DNA of 64,000 nt from Bifidobacterium sp. ESL0690 (GCF_029392315.1 NZ_CP113939.1:2170001-2234000); one strand, 5' to 3'. Shown: positions 9,311 through 18,594, numbered from the stretch's first letter. The notes: generated by a model from the letters alone, not told the origin. Made by a program: numbers and translations.

Positions 9311-9934
9311 ATGAGCAGACCTGAAGATTCGCAATGGGCCGTGAGCGTGGGGCAGATTATCTCCCGTCCCGGCCAAAGCAAAACCGTTGACGCCGAGTTT
9401 CCCGCCCCGAGCGGCATCGGTGACAATGTCATCGGCGTCAAAGAGGGAGCGCCGGTCAAGGTAAGCGGCTCCTTCGATTCCATCGTCGACGGACTGATTT
9501 TCACCGGCCGTTTCAATGCGCCGGTTCACGCCGAATGCGTGCGTTGCCTCACTACGATCAAGCGTGACTGGAATATGGACGTCACCGCGTTCTTCCCTTA
9601 CGATTCTGCCAAAACCAGCATCAACCAAGATAACGGACGCGGCAAGCACGACGAGGATATCGACATTATCGCCGGCGAAGACGAGTCGGAAGACACGTAC
9701 CCGCTGAGCGCGGATTGCAATTTCGCCGACCTCGAAGCCCTGCTGCGCGACACGTTGGTTGAGAACCTGCCGTTGCAACCGCTGTGCAAGCCGGATTGCA
9801 AGGGCCTGTGCTCGCAGTGCGGCATCAATCTGAACGACAATCCCGACCATCATCACGACGTGGTCGACAACCGTTTCGCCGCCCTGGCCGGCCTGAAAGC
9901 CGAGCTGGAAAAGGAAGAGGAACAAAGCAAATAG
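9311..9934 (+). CDS. DUF177/YceD family protein
   Basis: 207 residues. The central block VKVSGSFDSIVDGLIFTGRF, then APVHAECVRCLTTIKRD, is the DUF177 (YceD) core. The Cys pair CVRC is followed near the C-terminus by CKPDCKGLCSQCGINLN, a second conserved cluster that may bind metal. YceD proteins are encoded just before rpmF in most bacteria and in E. coli are linked to 23S rRNA accumulation. The gene order here (DUF177, rpmF, rnc) follows that rule. An acidic insert around residues 110-130 is a local feature. Confidence 0.9.
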   Translation: MSRPEDSQWAVSVGQIISRPGQSKTVDAEFPAPSGIGDNVIGVKEGAPVKVSGSFDSIVDGLIFTGRFNAPVHAECVRCLTTIKRDWNMDVTAFFPYDSAKTSINQDNGRGKHDEDIDIIAGEDESEDTYPLSADCNFADLEALLRDTLVENLPLQPLCKPDCKGLCSQCGINLNDNPDHHHDVVDNRFAALAGLKAELEKEEEQSK

Positions 9935-10006
9935 AGCTTGTACCGAGATGGCGTTAGACTTGTCTACGCTTAAGCTCAAATTGTTCGAACGAAATAGAGG
10001 AATACC

Positions 10007-10201
10007 ATGGCACTGCCAAAGTACAAGACTTCGCGAGCCAACACGCATTCGCGCCGCTCCAACTGGAAGGCCAGCGCGGCCAAGACCGTCGCCTGCCCCA
10101 ATTGTGGTGCGCCGACCCTGCCGCATATGGCTTGCCCGAGCTGCGGATCCTTCCGCGGCCGCGTCTATCGCGAGGCTATCAGCAAGTCGCTGAGCAAGTG
10201 A
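10007..10201 (+). CDS. rpmF: 50S ribosomal protein L32
   Basis: 64 residues: [18 protein letters not shown] is the canonical L32 start, followed by the zinc ribbon [19 protein letters not shown] with its four Cys (CPNC and CPSC). It is a structural protein of the large subunit. AGAGGAATACC precedes the ATG. It lies 72 bp after the DUF177 gene and is followed by a clear terminator. Confidence 0.97.
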   Translation: MALPKYKTSRANTHSRRSNWKASAAKTVACPNCGAPTLPHMACPSCGSFRGRVYREAISKSLSK

Positions 10202-10213
10202 AACGCTAGCAAT

Positions 10214-10247
10214 AAAAGCCCTGCCATCGACGGGTGGCGGGGCTTTT
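10214..10247 (+). terminator. intrinsic terminator after rpmF
   Basis: AAAAGCCCTGCCA pairs with TGGCGGGGCTTTT (one G-T pair) around a short loop, ending in a run of T. It lies 13 bp after the rpmF stop and before rnc. Confidence 0.85.
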
Positions 10248-10286
10248 GCATCTCTAAAATCTTTTGCATCTTTGAAATAAGGAATT

Positions 10287-11084
10287 ATGCCTCAAGATAC
10301 CAATACCAACACCACTTCAGAAACATCGTCGCCGCAGCAAGAACTGCTCAAGCGCCTGGGCACTACGCTTTCACGGGATCTGCTGGTGCAGGCACTCACC
10401 CACCGCTCGTTCTCGCACGAGCACGAGGGTGCGCCGAACTACGAGCGCTTGGAATTCCTGGGCGACGCGGTACTTGAGTTCGTCTCAACCGAAACGCTGT
10501 ATCGCGTCCATCCAGACATGAACGAGGGCCAGCTTGCGAAGATGCGGGCGATGGCTGTTTCTGAAAAGGCACTTTCGCAGATCGCGCGCGAAAAACTTCA
10601 AGTAGGGCCATATATTCTGCTCGGCCATGGCGAAGCGGAATCCGGCGGCGCCGAGAAAAGCTCGATTCTCTGCGACATCGTCGAATCGCTGATCGGCGCG
10701 ACGTTCGTGGAGCACGGCATCGACGAGGCGCGCAAAGTCGTGCATCATCTGGTCGACGATGAACTGAAGAAAGTCGCCACCGAAGGGCCAGCGCTCGATT
10801 GGAAGACCTCGCTGACCGTCAAGGCGCACGGCATGGGACTTGAGGACCCGCGTTACCGCATGTCGGTCGGAGGCCCGGAATACGCGCAAGTCTTCACTGC
10901 CCGCGCCGTCGTGGGCGAAGATGACGAAGTGCTCGGCGTCGGCACCGGTTCCAGCAAACGCAAGGCCCAACTTGCCGCTGCCCGCGAAGCCTGGCACGAA
11001 CTCGATGACCACCCGAGCAAACATCAGGCGAAAAAGCACCATCATCGTGATAATTCTGGCGCAGACTCATCTAAAGCAAACTAA
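10287..11084 (+). CDS. rnc: ribonuclease III
   Basis: 265 residues, a double-strand RNA endonuclease for rRNA and mRNA processing. The N-terminal catalytic domain carries the signature YERLEFLGDAVLEFV (acidic metal ligands) and a second acidic set in ILCDIVESLIGATFVEHG. The C-terminal dsRNA-binding domain runs from DWKTSLTVKAH to GSSKRKAQLAAAREAWHEL. A His/Lys-rich tail follows. AAGGA at 10279-10283 supports the start. It closes the coaD-to-rnc gene series and is convergent with the LRR gene that ends at 11096. Confidence 0.96.
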   Translation: MPQDTNTNTTSETSSPQQELLKRLGTTLSRDLLVQALTHRSFSHEHEGAPNYERLEFLGDAVLEFVSTETLYRVHPDMNEGQLAKMRAMAVSEKALSQIAREKLQVGPYILLGHGEAESGGAEKSSILCDIVESLIGATFVEHGIDEARKVVHHLVDDELKKVATEGPALDWKTSLTVKAHGMGLEDPRYRMSVGGPEYAQVFTARAVVGEDDEVLGVGTGSSKRKAQLAAAREAWHELDDHPSKHQAKKHHHRDNSGADSSKAN

Positions 11085-11095
11085 GAGCCACCACT

Positions 11096-13384
11096 TCACT
11101 CTGCTTCACTCGTTCCTAAAGCGGTCTGAGTACCCTCTCCTCCGTTTTCTTTCGCAGATTCGTCCAACACGGTCTGAGGACCCTCTTCTCCTTCACCTAT
11201 TTCCGTAAGTTCGTTCAACGCAGGCTGGGTATCTTCTTCTCCCAAGTCCATTTCTCCAGAATCACCCAAAGCAATCCGGGAGTCGCCTCCTACCCCTTCG
11301 CCAGAAACCACGTACTCGGGTATACCAATATCCCTCATAATCCGAGTAGCCGTTTGCCAGTATCCGAAACATTTGCGGACGCGCCTCACGCAGCAAACCG
11401 TCACCACGAGTGTCACCAAAGCCGTGAAAACGGCCAATACCGGATACCCGATGTCTATTACTTTGTGCCCCGAAATCACGCAATTGCCTCTCCCTTGGTG
11501 CATATGCTTTTGTATATATTCCTGCTCGTCAGCAGGGGAATCACCTATTCCTGCTACTTCGCCATTTTCGATACTTGACACGGTCCGAGCCGACACCTCA
11601 TCCCATCGGCCTTCCAATTTCATATCGGAAACCACTGGCGTGTTGAAAGCATCTTCCGGATAATTATCACGCCCATACCACCAGCCATCGAATCCGTGCG
11701 TGTCATATGTCATCGGAAGCTTAGGAAAACGTACTATATCGCCGTCACGCACCTTTTGGTCGGGAATATGCCCGTAAACATGTGAGTTAGATCGGGCGAC
11801 GAACGAGACCTTATGCATCTTCACCGGCCGTATTCCGCGAATATGCCGCGAAACCGTACCCGCCATTCTTGCGGTAGGCAATTTGGACGAAGCGTCAGAC
11901 CATGTCAGGGATATATGGTCGGCGTCCCCCACAGACTTCCACGTCACCACACCCGTCATAGGATTGTAATGGCCCGATTTCGGATATATTGTCGGCTTGA
12001 TATAGGTACCATCGAAATCTTTCGCCGTCTGTAAGCTCAGATCGCTCGGGTCGGCATCGGCAAGCAGTACATACTGCCTTCGCAACAAGGGAGAGTCCCT
12101 GAATTTGGCCGGCAACGAAGCGTCGCGAACCGAGTTGCCATCAAGCTGTGCGTTGTAAGTATGGGGCATTTTCGCCAGGACCGCGATATTGCTGATGTTG
12201 TTGTTTTCAGCATCAAGTTCCTCCAGCTTGTGGCAATTGGCAAGGGGCGAAATATCCGATATCCGATTGTCGGAAAGATCGAGCGTGTTCTCAAGCTTGG
12301 TAAGCCCGGAAAGCGGGGAGATGTCGGAAATTTCGTTCCTGCACGCGTCAAGCTCTTGCAATTGCGAAAGGCCACGCAGCGGCTCCAGACTTTGAATCTG
12401 GTTGTAGTCAATCGACAATAACGTCAACGAACGCATGCCAGCCAACGCTCCGATATCAGCGATATGGTTGCAGCCAACCCATAGTTCGCGCAAATTGACC
12501 AGCCCCTGCAGCGACGAAATATCTTTTATCGCGTTGCTGCTCAAATCAAGTTTACGAAGATCAGTGAGATCTTTGAGAGGCGAAACATCCTCGATACTTC
12601 TCTCTGCAAAATTTTCATTATGCTGCTCGCCGGCATACAGCTCCTGCAGATGCGTCATGCCCTGCACTGCTTCGATGGAATCAAGAGAGTTACCCGTAAC
12701 ATCCAAACTGGTGAGATTGACCAGACCGGAAAGCGACGAAATATCGCTGACATTGTCTTCGCTGATGTCCAATTTGTTGAGGTTGATCAGACCGGAAAGA
12801 GGGGCAACGCTTTTTACGATATTACCTGACATATTGAGGTGGGTAAGGGCGGTAAGCGCAGCCAAAGGAACCAAATCGAGAATCTGGGCAGAACTGTTTT
12901 GCCGTGTCACAGACAACGTCTGCAACGATACAAGGCCGGCAAGCGGCGATAGATCGCTGATTTGATTGTGGCTGCAATAGAGCGTCTGCAGTTTAATGAG
13001 CTTGGCCAGGTCGCTGATATCGCGGATATCGTTGTTGTCGATATTGAGATAGGTGAGGTTGGCAAACTGCTCGATGCCCTTGAGCGTCTTGATCCTGCCG
13101 TTCAACTCACCAAATGCGTTGAGTTTCGTAGTAGTATCTACCATTTGCTGGGTAAAAATATTTGCGGTCTTAGCGTGCTCAGCCTTCGCGACATCTTTGG
13201 CAAGCGCTTCATCGGGAAAACACTCGGCAATGCTATCTTGACCGACCACACAATCGTGCTGCACGTCGGCCAAAGCGACGCCCGGAGCCAGCAAGAGCGA
13301 AAACAATGCCAATACTGCCAACGCCAGCCTGACCAATGAGGCAGTGCATCGGTTCATCGGACGACCGTAATCACTATCGACCAT
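11096..13384 (-). CDS. LRR surface protein, internalin-like, membrane-anchored (copy 1)
   Basis: About 762 residues from MVDSDYGRPMN at 13384; GGAGGG lies before this Met. A signal sequence (LVRLALAVLALFSLLLAPGVALA) is followed by a conserved cap DSIAECFPDEALAKDVAKAE. About 14 leucine-rich repeats of 20-22 residues of the internalin type come next (LTYLNIDNNDIRDISDLAKL; LQTLYCSHNQISDLSPLAGL). Then come an Ig-like region and a Listeria-Bacteroides-like repeat (IPDQKVRDGDIVRFPKLPMT...GFDGWW). One membrane segment (VLAVFTALVTLVVTVCC) precedes a cytoplasmic tail with degenerate repeats (EDTQPALNE, EGPQTVLDE, EGTQTALGT). No LPxTG motif. It is paralogous to and 53 bp downstream of copy 2; probably a surface adhesin. 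Confidence 0.83.
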   Translation of the reverse strand: MVDSDYGRPMNRCTASLVRLALAVLALFSLLLAPGVALADVQHDCVVGQDSIAECFPDEALAKDVAKAEHAKTANIFTQQMVDTTTKLNAFGELNGRIKTLKGIEQFANLTYLNIDNNDIRDISDLAKLIKLQTLYCSHNQISDLSPLAGLVSLQTLSVTRQNSSAQILDLVPLAALTALTHLNMSGNIVKSVAPLSGLINLNKLDISEDNVSDISSLSGLVNLTSLDVTGNSLDSIEAVQGMTHLQELYAGEQHNENFAERSIEDVSPLKDLTDLRKLDLSSNAIKDISSLQGLVNLRELWVGCNHIADIGALAGMRSLTLLSIDYNQIQSLEPLRGLSQLQELDACRNEISDISPLSGLTKLENTLDLSDNRISDISPLANCHKLEELDAENNNISNIAVLAKMPHTYNAQLDGNSVRDASLPAKFRDSPLLRRQYVLLADADPSDLSLQTAKDFDGTYIKPTIYPKSGHYNPMTGVVTWKSVGDADHISLTWSDASSKLPTARMAGTVSRHIRGIRPVKMHKVSFVARSNSHVYGHIPDQKVRDGDIVRFPKLPMTYDTHGFDGWWYGRDNYPEDAFNTPVVSDMKLEGRWDEVSARTVSSIENGEVAGIGDSPADEQEYIQKHMHQGRGNCVISGHKVIDIGYPVLAVFTALVTLVVTVCCVRRVRKCFGYWQTATRIMRDIGIPEYVVSGEGVGGDSRIALGDSGEMDLGEEDTQPALNELTEIGEGEEGPQTVLDESAKENGGEGTQTALGTSEAE

Positions 13385-13437
13385 AAACCCTCCATCCATA
13401 AAACCCCTATATACCCTAATTCATGAGATTCCCGGAC

Positions 13438-15543
13438 CTATTGCACCTTGTCTTCAACAGTGCTCGGCTCTTTAGCACGTAAGCAACAGGCCAACACAAC
13501 AAGAACAATAACGATTACCCCAAGTACAATCGGCCAAAAGAACAAAGCCAATTCACGCCATGAAAAATCCCAGCTGCCGCCCTCGTCACCACCGTCGGGA
13601 TGGGTACCCACATATTCATCCTCGTCGGCCGGACCATCACAGTATTTCCCGCTCCGCGTTCTTTCCTCGTTGTAGAAGATGCTGGACGGATCCTCATCCC
13701 ACCTGGCATTCAATTCCATATCCTCAGTGACGGGCTCATTGATAGCCTCAGGCCCAAATGAGATGTCTTTACCCTCGTCCTTGCTGTCTTTCACCCGCCA
13801 TCGGTTGAATCCCCGTCCGTCGCACGTCATCGGGACATCAGGCACGCTCACCACATCTTCGTCACGCACCTGCTGGTCGGGAATATCAAGGCCGCATCCG
13901 TTGGTAAACGAGACCGTGTGCATCCGTTTCGGCGTCACTCCTTGAATATGCCGCGAGACCATTCCGATGAAGTCGGCGTCATGCATATCTTTGGCATCCC
14001 AGAAAGTCAGGGATATATGGTCGGCATCCCCCACGGATTTCCATGTCACCACCCCGGTCGCCGGGTCGTAATGGCCGTTTTTCGGATACATCTTCGGTTT
14101 GATATATTTACCGTCAAAATCCTTCCCGGTCTGCAGTGTCAACTGGTCGGGGGCGGCGTCGTCAAGCAATGTATATTCCCTGTTCAAATTTATTGCCGCC
14201 GCATCCCTCACTTTGGCAGGTAAAGTGGCGTCACGTATCGCATTGCCCTCGAGCTCCACGATCCAGATGCTTGACATCTTCGCCAAAACCGAGATATCGC
14301 TGATTTTGTTGTTTTCAGCCTCAAAGTCCCTTATCTTGTCACAATTGGCGAGAGGGGAGATATCCGATATCCGGTTGTCGGAAAGATCGAGATCTTCTTC
14401 AAGCTTGGTAAGTCCGGCTAGAGGGGAGATGTCCGAAATCTTGTTGTCGTCGGCTTTGAGTGTGCGCAGCTGCGTAAGACCGCGCAAGGGCTCCAGACTT
14501 TGGATCTCGTTGTAGTCAATCGACAACGACGTCAACGCCGTCATCCCGGAAATCGGGCTGATGTCGGAAATACGGTTACCGCCGATCCACAGCACATGCA
14601 TATTGGCCATTCCACGCAACGGCGAAATATCGGCTATCGCGTTGCCACTCAAATCCAGCTCCTGCAAGTTTACGAGCGGTTCAAGCGCGGAGACATCGCG
14701 GATCTGCAGGCTGCCCCCGGTGTTTTGCTGCCCCGCGTACAGCTTGCGCAGATTCGTCATGCCCCGCACCATATCAATCGAACCGAGATCATTCCTGCTG
14801 ATGTCGAGCCGGGTGAGATTTACCAAGCCGGCCAAAGGCGAGCCATCGATGATGCCTGCACTCTCGATATCAAGTTCGTTCAGATTGACCAACCCGGTAA
14901 GCGGAGCAACGCTTTTGAACCTAAGGTTATTGAGCCGAAGGACCTTGAGCCCGGTAAGACCTGCCAGCGGAGCAAGATCAACCGACGAGCGGGAGTCAGG
15001 ATTTGAACCAGAATTATCCTGTTGAGTATTCAGGGAAAGCACCTGCAACGAGGTGAGCTTGGAAAGCGGTGAGAAATCGGTTACCTCGTTCCCGTTGCAA
15101 TACAGCGTTTGCAGTTTGGTGAGATTAACTAGGCTTGCGAGGCTCTGGATATCATTACCGTCAATATTGAGATAGGTGAGATTCACCAGATTCTCGATGC
15201 CCTTAAGACTTTCGACTTCTCCGCTAAGCGATTTGAAAGCGTTGAGTTTCGTGGTGGCATCAACCATTTTCTGGGTAAAGACATTAGTGGTCTTGACGTG
15301 CTCGGCTCTCGCGACGTCCTTGGCAAGAGCCTCATCGGGGAAACAATCGGCTATGCTGTCGCTGCCGACCTTACAATCGTGCCGCACTTGCGCGGCTGAA
15401 ACGGAACAAGGCGCGAATACCAATGCAATCGCCACGAATGCCAGGAGCGCAACCGACAATGTCTGCAGGAACGCCAGAACCGGTCGCTTGGTTGCCGTCG
15501 AAACAGACCGATCGGCCATCACCGCAACGTCTTCCTTGACCAT
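13438..15543 (-). CDS. LRR surface protein, internalin-like, membrane-anchored (copy 2)
   Basis: 701 residues. It has a signal sequence (LQTLSVALLAFVAIALVFAPCSVSA), then the same cap as copy 1 (GSDSIADCFPDEALAKDVAR; TTKLNAFKSLSGEVESLKGI) and about 14 internalin-type leucine-rich repeats (LTYLNIDGNDIQSLASLVNL; LRTLKADDNKISDISPLAGL). An Ig-like region and a repeat (IPDQQVRDEDVVSVPDVPMT...GFNRW) lead to a C-terminal membrane helix (LALFFWPIVLGVIVIVLVVLACC) and a short basic tail. It therefore appears to be membrane-anchored rather than sortase-anchored. AAAGGAG sits 6 nt before the ATG. Divergent from ilvB, it is probably transcribed together with copy 1. Confidence 0.85.
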   Translation of the reverse strand: MVKEDVAVMADRSVSTATKRPVLAFLQTLSVALLAFVAIALVFAPCSVSAAQVRHDCKVGSDSIADCFPDEALAKDVARAEHVKTTNVFTQKMVDATTKLNAFKSLSGEVESLKGIENLVNLTYLNIDGNDIQSLASLVNLTKLQTLYCNGNEVTDFSPLSKLTSLQVLSLNTQQDNSGSNPDSRSSVDLAPLAGLTGLKVLRLNNLRFKSVAPLTGLVNLNELDIESAGIIDGSPLAGLVNLTRLDISRNDLGSIDMVRGMTNLRKLYAGQQNTGGSLQIRDVSALEPLVNLQELDLSGNAIADISPLRGMANMHVLWIGGNRISDISPISGMTALTSLSIDYNEIQSLEPLRGLTQLRTLKADDNKISDISPLAGLTKLEEDLDLSDNRISDISPLANCDKIRDFEAENNKISDISVLAKMSSIWIVELEGNAIRDATLPAKVRDAAAINLNREYTLLDDAAPDQLTLQTGKDFDGKYIKPKMYPKNGHYDPATGVVTWKSVGDADHISLTFWDAKDMHDADFIGMVSRHIQGVTPKRMHTVSFTNGCGLDIPDQQVRDEDVVSVPDVPMTCDGRGFNRWRVKDSKDEGKDISFGPEAINEPVTEDMELNARWDEDPSSIFYNEERTRSGKYCDGPADEDEYVGTHPDGGDEGGSWDFSWRELALFFWPIVLGVIVIVLVVLACCLRAKEPSTVEDKVQ

Positions 15544-15765
15544 AGTCCGCTCCTTTATTTGCTTTGATATTCCCGGTTATCACAACAGCCACTCGCAACG
15601 TACGTACGTATAACCGTAAACCAGACACACACGTGTATCACGAACAATAAGAATCATCCGCACAGAACAATGACAACAGCCTTGGGCGCGTATTTTTTGC
15701 GAGTTATAAGTAATAAATCGCCGTCTCGACGCCAATATTTGGGCAATAAACAGGTTTGCCGCGAG

Positions 15766-15960
15766 TCAGGCGTTATCATATCTACCACATCGACATAGCG
15801 CCGCGGCCTGCCAAGAACGGCCGATGCGAACGCCGAACGTCACAGCCATGCGGGCGTACACCATACGCAGCAGGTCACCGACAATCCTTATAAACCCCGA
15901 AGAGACAAGAGGAATGATGGTGTCACCAACGCCTTTACAGGCATTCAGCGCGGTGCCGAA
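15766..15960 (-). pseudogene. possible MATE transporter remnant antisense to the ilvB 5' end
   Basis: The minus-strand frame reads LNACKGVGDTIIPLVSSGFIRIVGDLL. The GVGDT-IIP core and following hydrophobic helix resemble the conserved 'QGxGDTxxP' region of MATE multidrug exporters. It has no start, no other MATE segments and stops soon after, so at most it is a gene relic. It overlaps the first codons assigned to ilvB. A chance resemblance is possible. Confidence 0.35.
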
Positions 15961-17851
15961 AGCACCGAAAAGCAACAAACAGACTCTCATAAACGGCGAG
16001 AAGATGACCGGCGCGCAGGCGCTGATCCGCACGCTGGAAGATCTGGGCGTACAGGACGTTTTCGGTATTCCGGGCGGTGCGATTCTGCCGGTTTATCATC
16101 AGATTCACGACGACACCAAGTTCCGTTTCGTGTTGATGCGCCATGAGCAGGCGGCTGGGCACGCCGCCGAGGGTTACGCCGTGGCCACCGGGCGCGTGGG
16201 CGTATGCATCGTCACTTCCGGGCCGGGAGCGACTAATATGGTCACCCCGATCGCGGACGCGAATATGGATTCGGTACCGCTGGTCGTCATTTCCGGGCAG
16301 GTCGGCGTGGACGCCATCGGCACGGACGCCTTCCAGGAGGCCGATACTGTTGGTATTACCTACCCGGTCGTCAAGCATTCCTACCTTGTCACCGACGCGC
16401 AGGACATCCCGCGCGTGCTCGCCGAAGCGCACTATATCGCGCGCACCGGCCGTCCCGGGCCTGTGGTGGTCGACGTTTCGAAGACTGCGCAGATCGGCGA
16501 CATGTATTACACATGGCCGCAAAAACTGCTACTTCCCGGCTATAACCCGACCACCAAACCGCACGGCCACGTGCTGCGCGAGGCAGCGAAACTCTTTGAG
16601 CAGTCGTATCGTCCGGTGCTCTACGTCGGTGGCGGCGCCATGCGTTCCAACGCTGGGACACAGGTCAAAGAACTCGCCGACCTGACCGATTCCCCAATCG
16701 TCACGACGCTTCCCGCCCGAGGCATCGTGCCGGATTCCGATCCGAAGATGTTGGGAATGCTCGGCATGCACGGCACGTTAGCTGCCACGGCGGCAACGCA
16801 GAAATGCGACCTGCTGGTGGCCATCGGCGCGCGTTTCGACGACCGTGTGACCGGCAAGATGGAGGCTTTCGCCCCCGCAGCCCGCGTCGTTCATATCGAC
16901 ATCGACCCCGCGGAAATCGGCAAACGCCGCCAGCCCGACGTACCGATCGTCGGCGACGTGGCTGAAGTGCTTGACGCGCTAAACGCCGAAATCAAGCGGA
17001 ACCAAGCCATCCAAGGCAAGCCGAATCTCGCGGCCTGGTGGAGGCTCATCAACTCGTGGCGCGAAAAGTACCCGATGAAATACGACGAGAAAACGCCGGA
17101 TGGTTCGCTTTCCCCGCAATGGGTCGTGGAGGAACTTTCGCGCCAGGCCGCGCCTTCCACCATCTGGGTTTCAGGCGTGGGCCAGCACCAGATGTGGGCC
17201 TCGCAGCTGATCGATTTCGAAAATCCGCACTCCTGGATTTCCTCTGGCGGGCTTGGAACCATGGGCTTCGGCCTGCCTGCAGCCATCGGCGCGCGCGTCG
17301 GTTCGTCCCGTGATTTCGGCGGCAAAAAGCCGGTCTGGCTCATCGACGGCGACGGCAGCTTCCAGATGACCTCCGAAGAACTTGCAGCCGCGTTCATCGA
17401 CAACGCGCCGGTGAAAATCGCGATTCTCAACAATTCCGTTTACGGCATGGTCCGCCAATGGCAGACACTCTTCTACGACAAGCATTATTCGCAGACCAGC
17501 ATCCAGGACGGTGAAAACACCGAAGACATCGTCAACGTCCCCGATTTCGTCAAACTGGCCGAGGCGTATAGCTGCGTCGGCATCCGCGCCACAACGCAAG
17601 ACGAAGCGAAGGCCGCCATCAAGCGCGCAAACGAAATCAACGACCGGCCGGTGCTGATCGATTTCCGCGTTTACAAGGACGCGATGGTCTGGCCGATGGT
17701 GGCCGCCGGACAGTCCAATGACACCGTGACCTACAAGCCTGGCGTGCAACCGCTCCTGCATCATGATTCGACGGATCGCGTTGCCGATGACGAACAAGGC
17801 GATAACAATAATGAATCCGAAGCCGCCGGTGCTGCGGCCGCGGAAAAGTAA
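15914..17851 (+). CDS. ilvB: acetolactate synthase large subunit
   Basis: About 645 residues; it condenses two pyruvates, or pyruvate and 2-oxobutyrate, in branched-chain amino acid synthesis, with TPP, Mg2+ and FAD. Seen: GVQDVFGIPGGAILPVY, the RHEQAAGHAAEGYA block with the TPP-activating Glu, CIVTSGPGATN, the FAD region and the TPP-binding GDGSFQMTSEELAAA...ILNNSVYGM. The start is uncertain: ATGs at 15914 and 15917 and a GTG at 15920 follow an AAGAGGA, but family similarity begins only at MTGAQALIRTLEDLG (16003). A 30-residue acidic C-terminal tail is extra. It is followed after 21 bp by ilvN. Confidence 0.94.
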   Translation: MMVSPTPLQAFSAVPKAPKSNKQTLINGEKMTGAQALIRTLEDLGVQDVFGIPGGAILPVYHQIHDDTKFRFVLMRHEQAAGHAAEGYAVATGRVGVCIVTSGPGATNMVTPIADANMDSVPLVVISGQVGVDAIGTDAFQEADTVGITYPVVKHSYLVTDAQDIPRVLAEAHYIARTGRPGPVVVDVSKTAQIGDMYYTWPQKLLLPGYNPTTKPHGHVLREAAKLFEQSYRPVLYVGGGAMRSNAGTQVKELADLTDSPIVTTLPARGIVPDSDPKMLGMLGMHGTLAATAATQKCDLLVAIGARFDDRVTGKMEAFAPAARVVHIDIDPAEIGKRRQPDVPIVGDVAEVLDALNAEIKRNQAIQGKPNLAAWWRLINSWREKYPMKYDEKTPDGSLSPQWVVEELSRQAAPSTIWVSGVGQHQMWASQLIDFENPHSWISSGGLGTMGFGLPAAIGARVGSSRDFGGKKPVWLIDGDGSFQMTSEELAAAFIDNAPVKIAILNNSVYGMVRQWQTLFYDKHYSQTSIQDGENTEDIVNVPDFVKLAEAYSCVGIRATTQDEAKAAIKRANEINDRPVLIDFRVYKDAMVWPMVAAGQSNDTVTYKPGVQPLLHHDSTDRVADDEQGDNNNESEAAGAAAAEK

Positions 17852-17872
17852 GGACAAGGCGAAAGGAATATC

Positions 17873-18427
17873 ATGGCAATCTATCCTGCATCCACTCCGC
17901 ATAGCGAGCGTCACACCCTGTCTGTTCTAGTCGAAAACCGCCCCGGCGTTTTGGCCCGCATAGCAGGCCTTTTCGCCCGCCGCGCTTTCAACATCAACTC
18001 GCTTTCCGTCTCCCCCACCGAACGCCCCGACATATCGCGCGTCACCGTGACCGCCGACGTCGAGCAAGTGCCGCTCGAGCAGATCATCAAACAGCTCAAC
18101 AAACTGCTTCACGTTCTGAAAATCGTCGACCTCGACAACACCGACGCCGTCCAGCGCGAACTGGTGCTCATCAAGGTCGCGGCCAACGAGACGAATCGTT
18201 CCGACGTGCTGGAGATCGTCCGCCTCTTCCGCGTGCGCGTGGTCGACGTGCACCCCGAGTCACTGACCATCGAGGCCACCGGCGACGAAGGCAAGATCGA
18301 CGCGCTGCTCGGCCTGCTGGACGACTACGGCGTCATCGAGCTGGTCCGCTCCGGCGCTGTCGCCGTGACCCGCGGCCCGCACGCGTTGAGCGAAAAGGTG
18401 GTCGGCAGCGAGATCACTGGAAGGTGA
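17873..18427 (+). CDS. ilvN: acetolactate synthase small (regulatory) subunit
   Basis: 184 residues. It has the ACT domain that confers valine feedback control: HTLSVLVENRPGVLARIAGL, then FNINSLSVSPTERPDISRVT, and a C-terminal AHAS-small domain (RELVLIKVAANETNRSDVLE; IEATGDEGKIDALLGLL). The length is typical. It starts 21 bp after ilvB with AAAGGAATATC as ribosome binding site, so the two form one operon. A strong hairpin terminator follows. Confidence 0.96.
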   Translation: MAIYPASTPHSERHTLSVLVENRPGVLARIAGLFARRAFNINSLSVSPTERPDISRVTVTADVEQVPLEQIIKQLNKLLHVLKIVDLDNTDAVQRELVLIKVAANETNRSDVLEIVRLFRVRVVDVHPESLTIEATGDEGKIDALLGLLDDYGVIELVRSGAVAVTRGPHALSEKVVGSEITGR

Positions 18428-18457
18428 CAAAGTAATTCATTAACATCACAATTTGCT

Positions 18458-18491
18458 AGGTGGATATGGCTTCAAGCCATATCCACCTTTT
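18458..18491 (+). terminator. intrinsic terminator after ilvBN
   Basis: AGGTGGATATGGCTT pairs perfectly with AAGCCATATCCACCT over a one-base loop, followed by TTT. It lies 30 bp past the ilvN stop and separates ilvBN from the toxin-antitoxin operon. Confidence 0.85.
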
Positions 18492-18540
18492 CATCTTGGC
18501 CTTTATGAATTCCCAGCAAGTCATTGTCGTATTGACATTC

Positions 18541-18559
18541 TGCTAGCACTTTGCTAGCA
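18541..18559. promoter_or_regulatory. twin TGCTAGCA palindromes, probable antitoxin operator
   Basis: The perfect 8-bp palindrome TGCTAGCA occurs at 18541-18548 and 18552-18559, 11 bp apart, so both lie on the same DNA face. They sit 36 bp before the antitoxin start. Ribbon-helix-helix antitoxins of the FitA/VapB type usually bind paired palindromes like this to repress their own operon. Confidence 0.6.
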
Positions 18560-18594
18560 TTTTGATAATTGACGTGTCAAACTTGGAGGTACTG

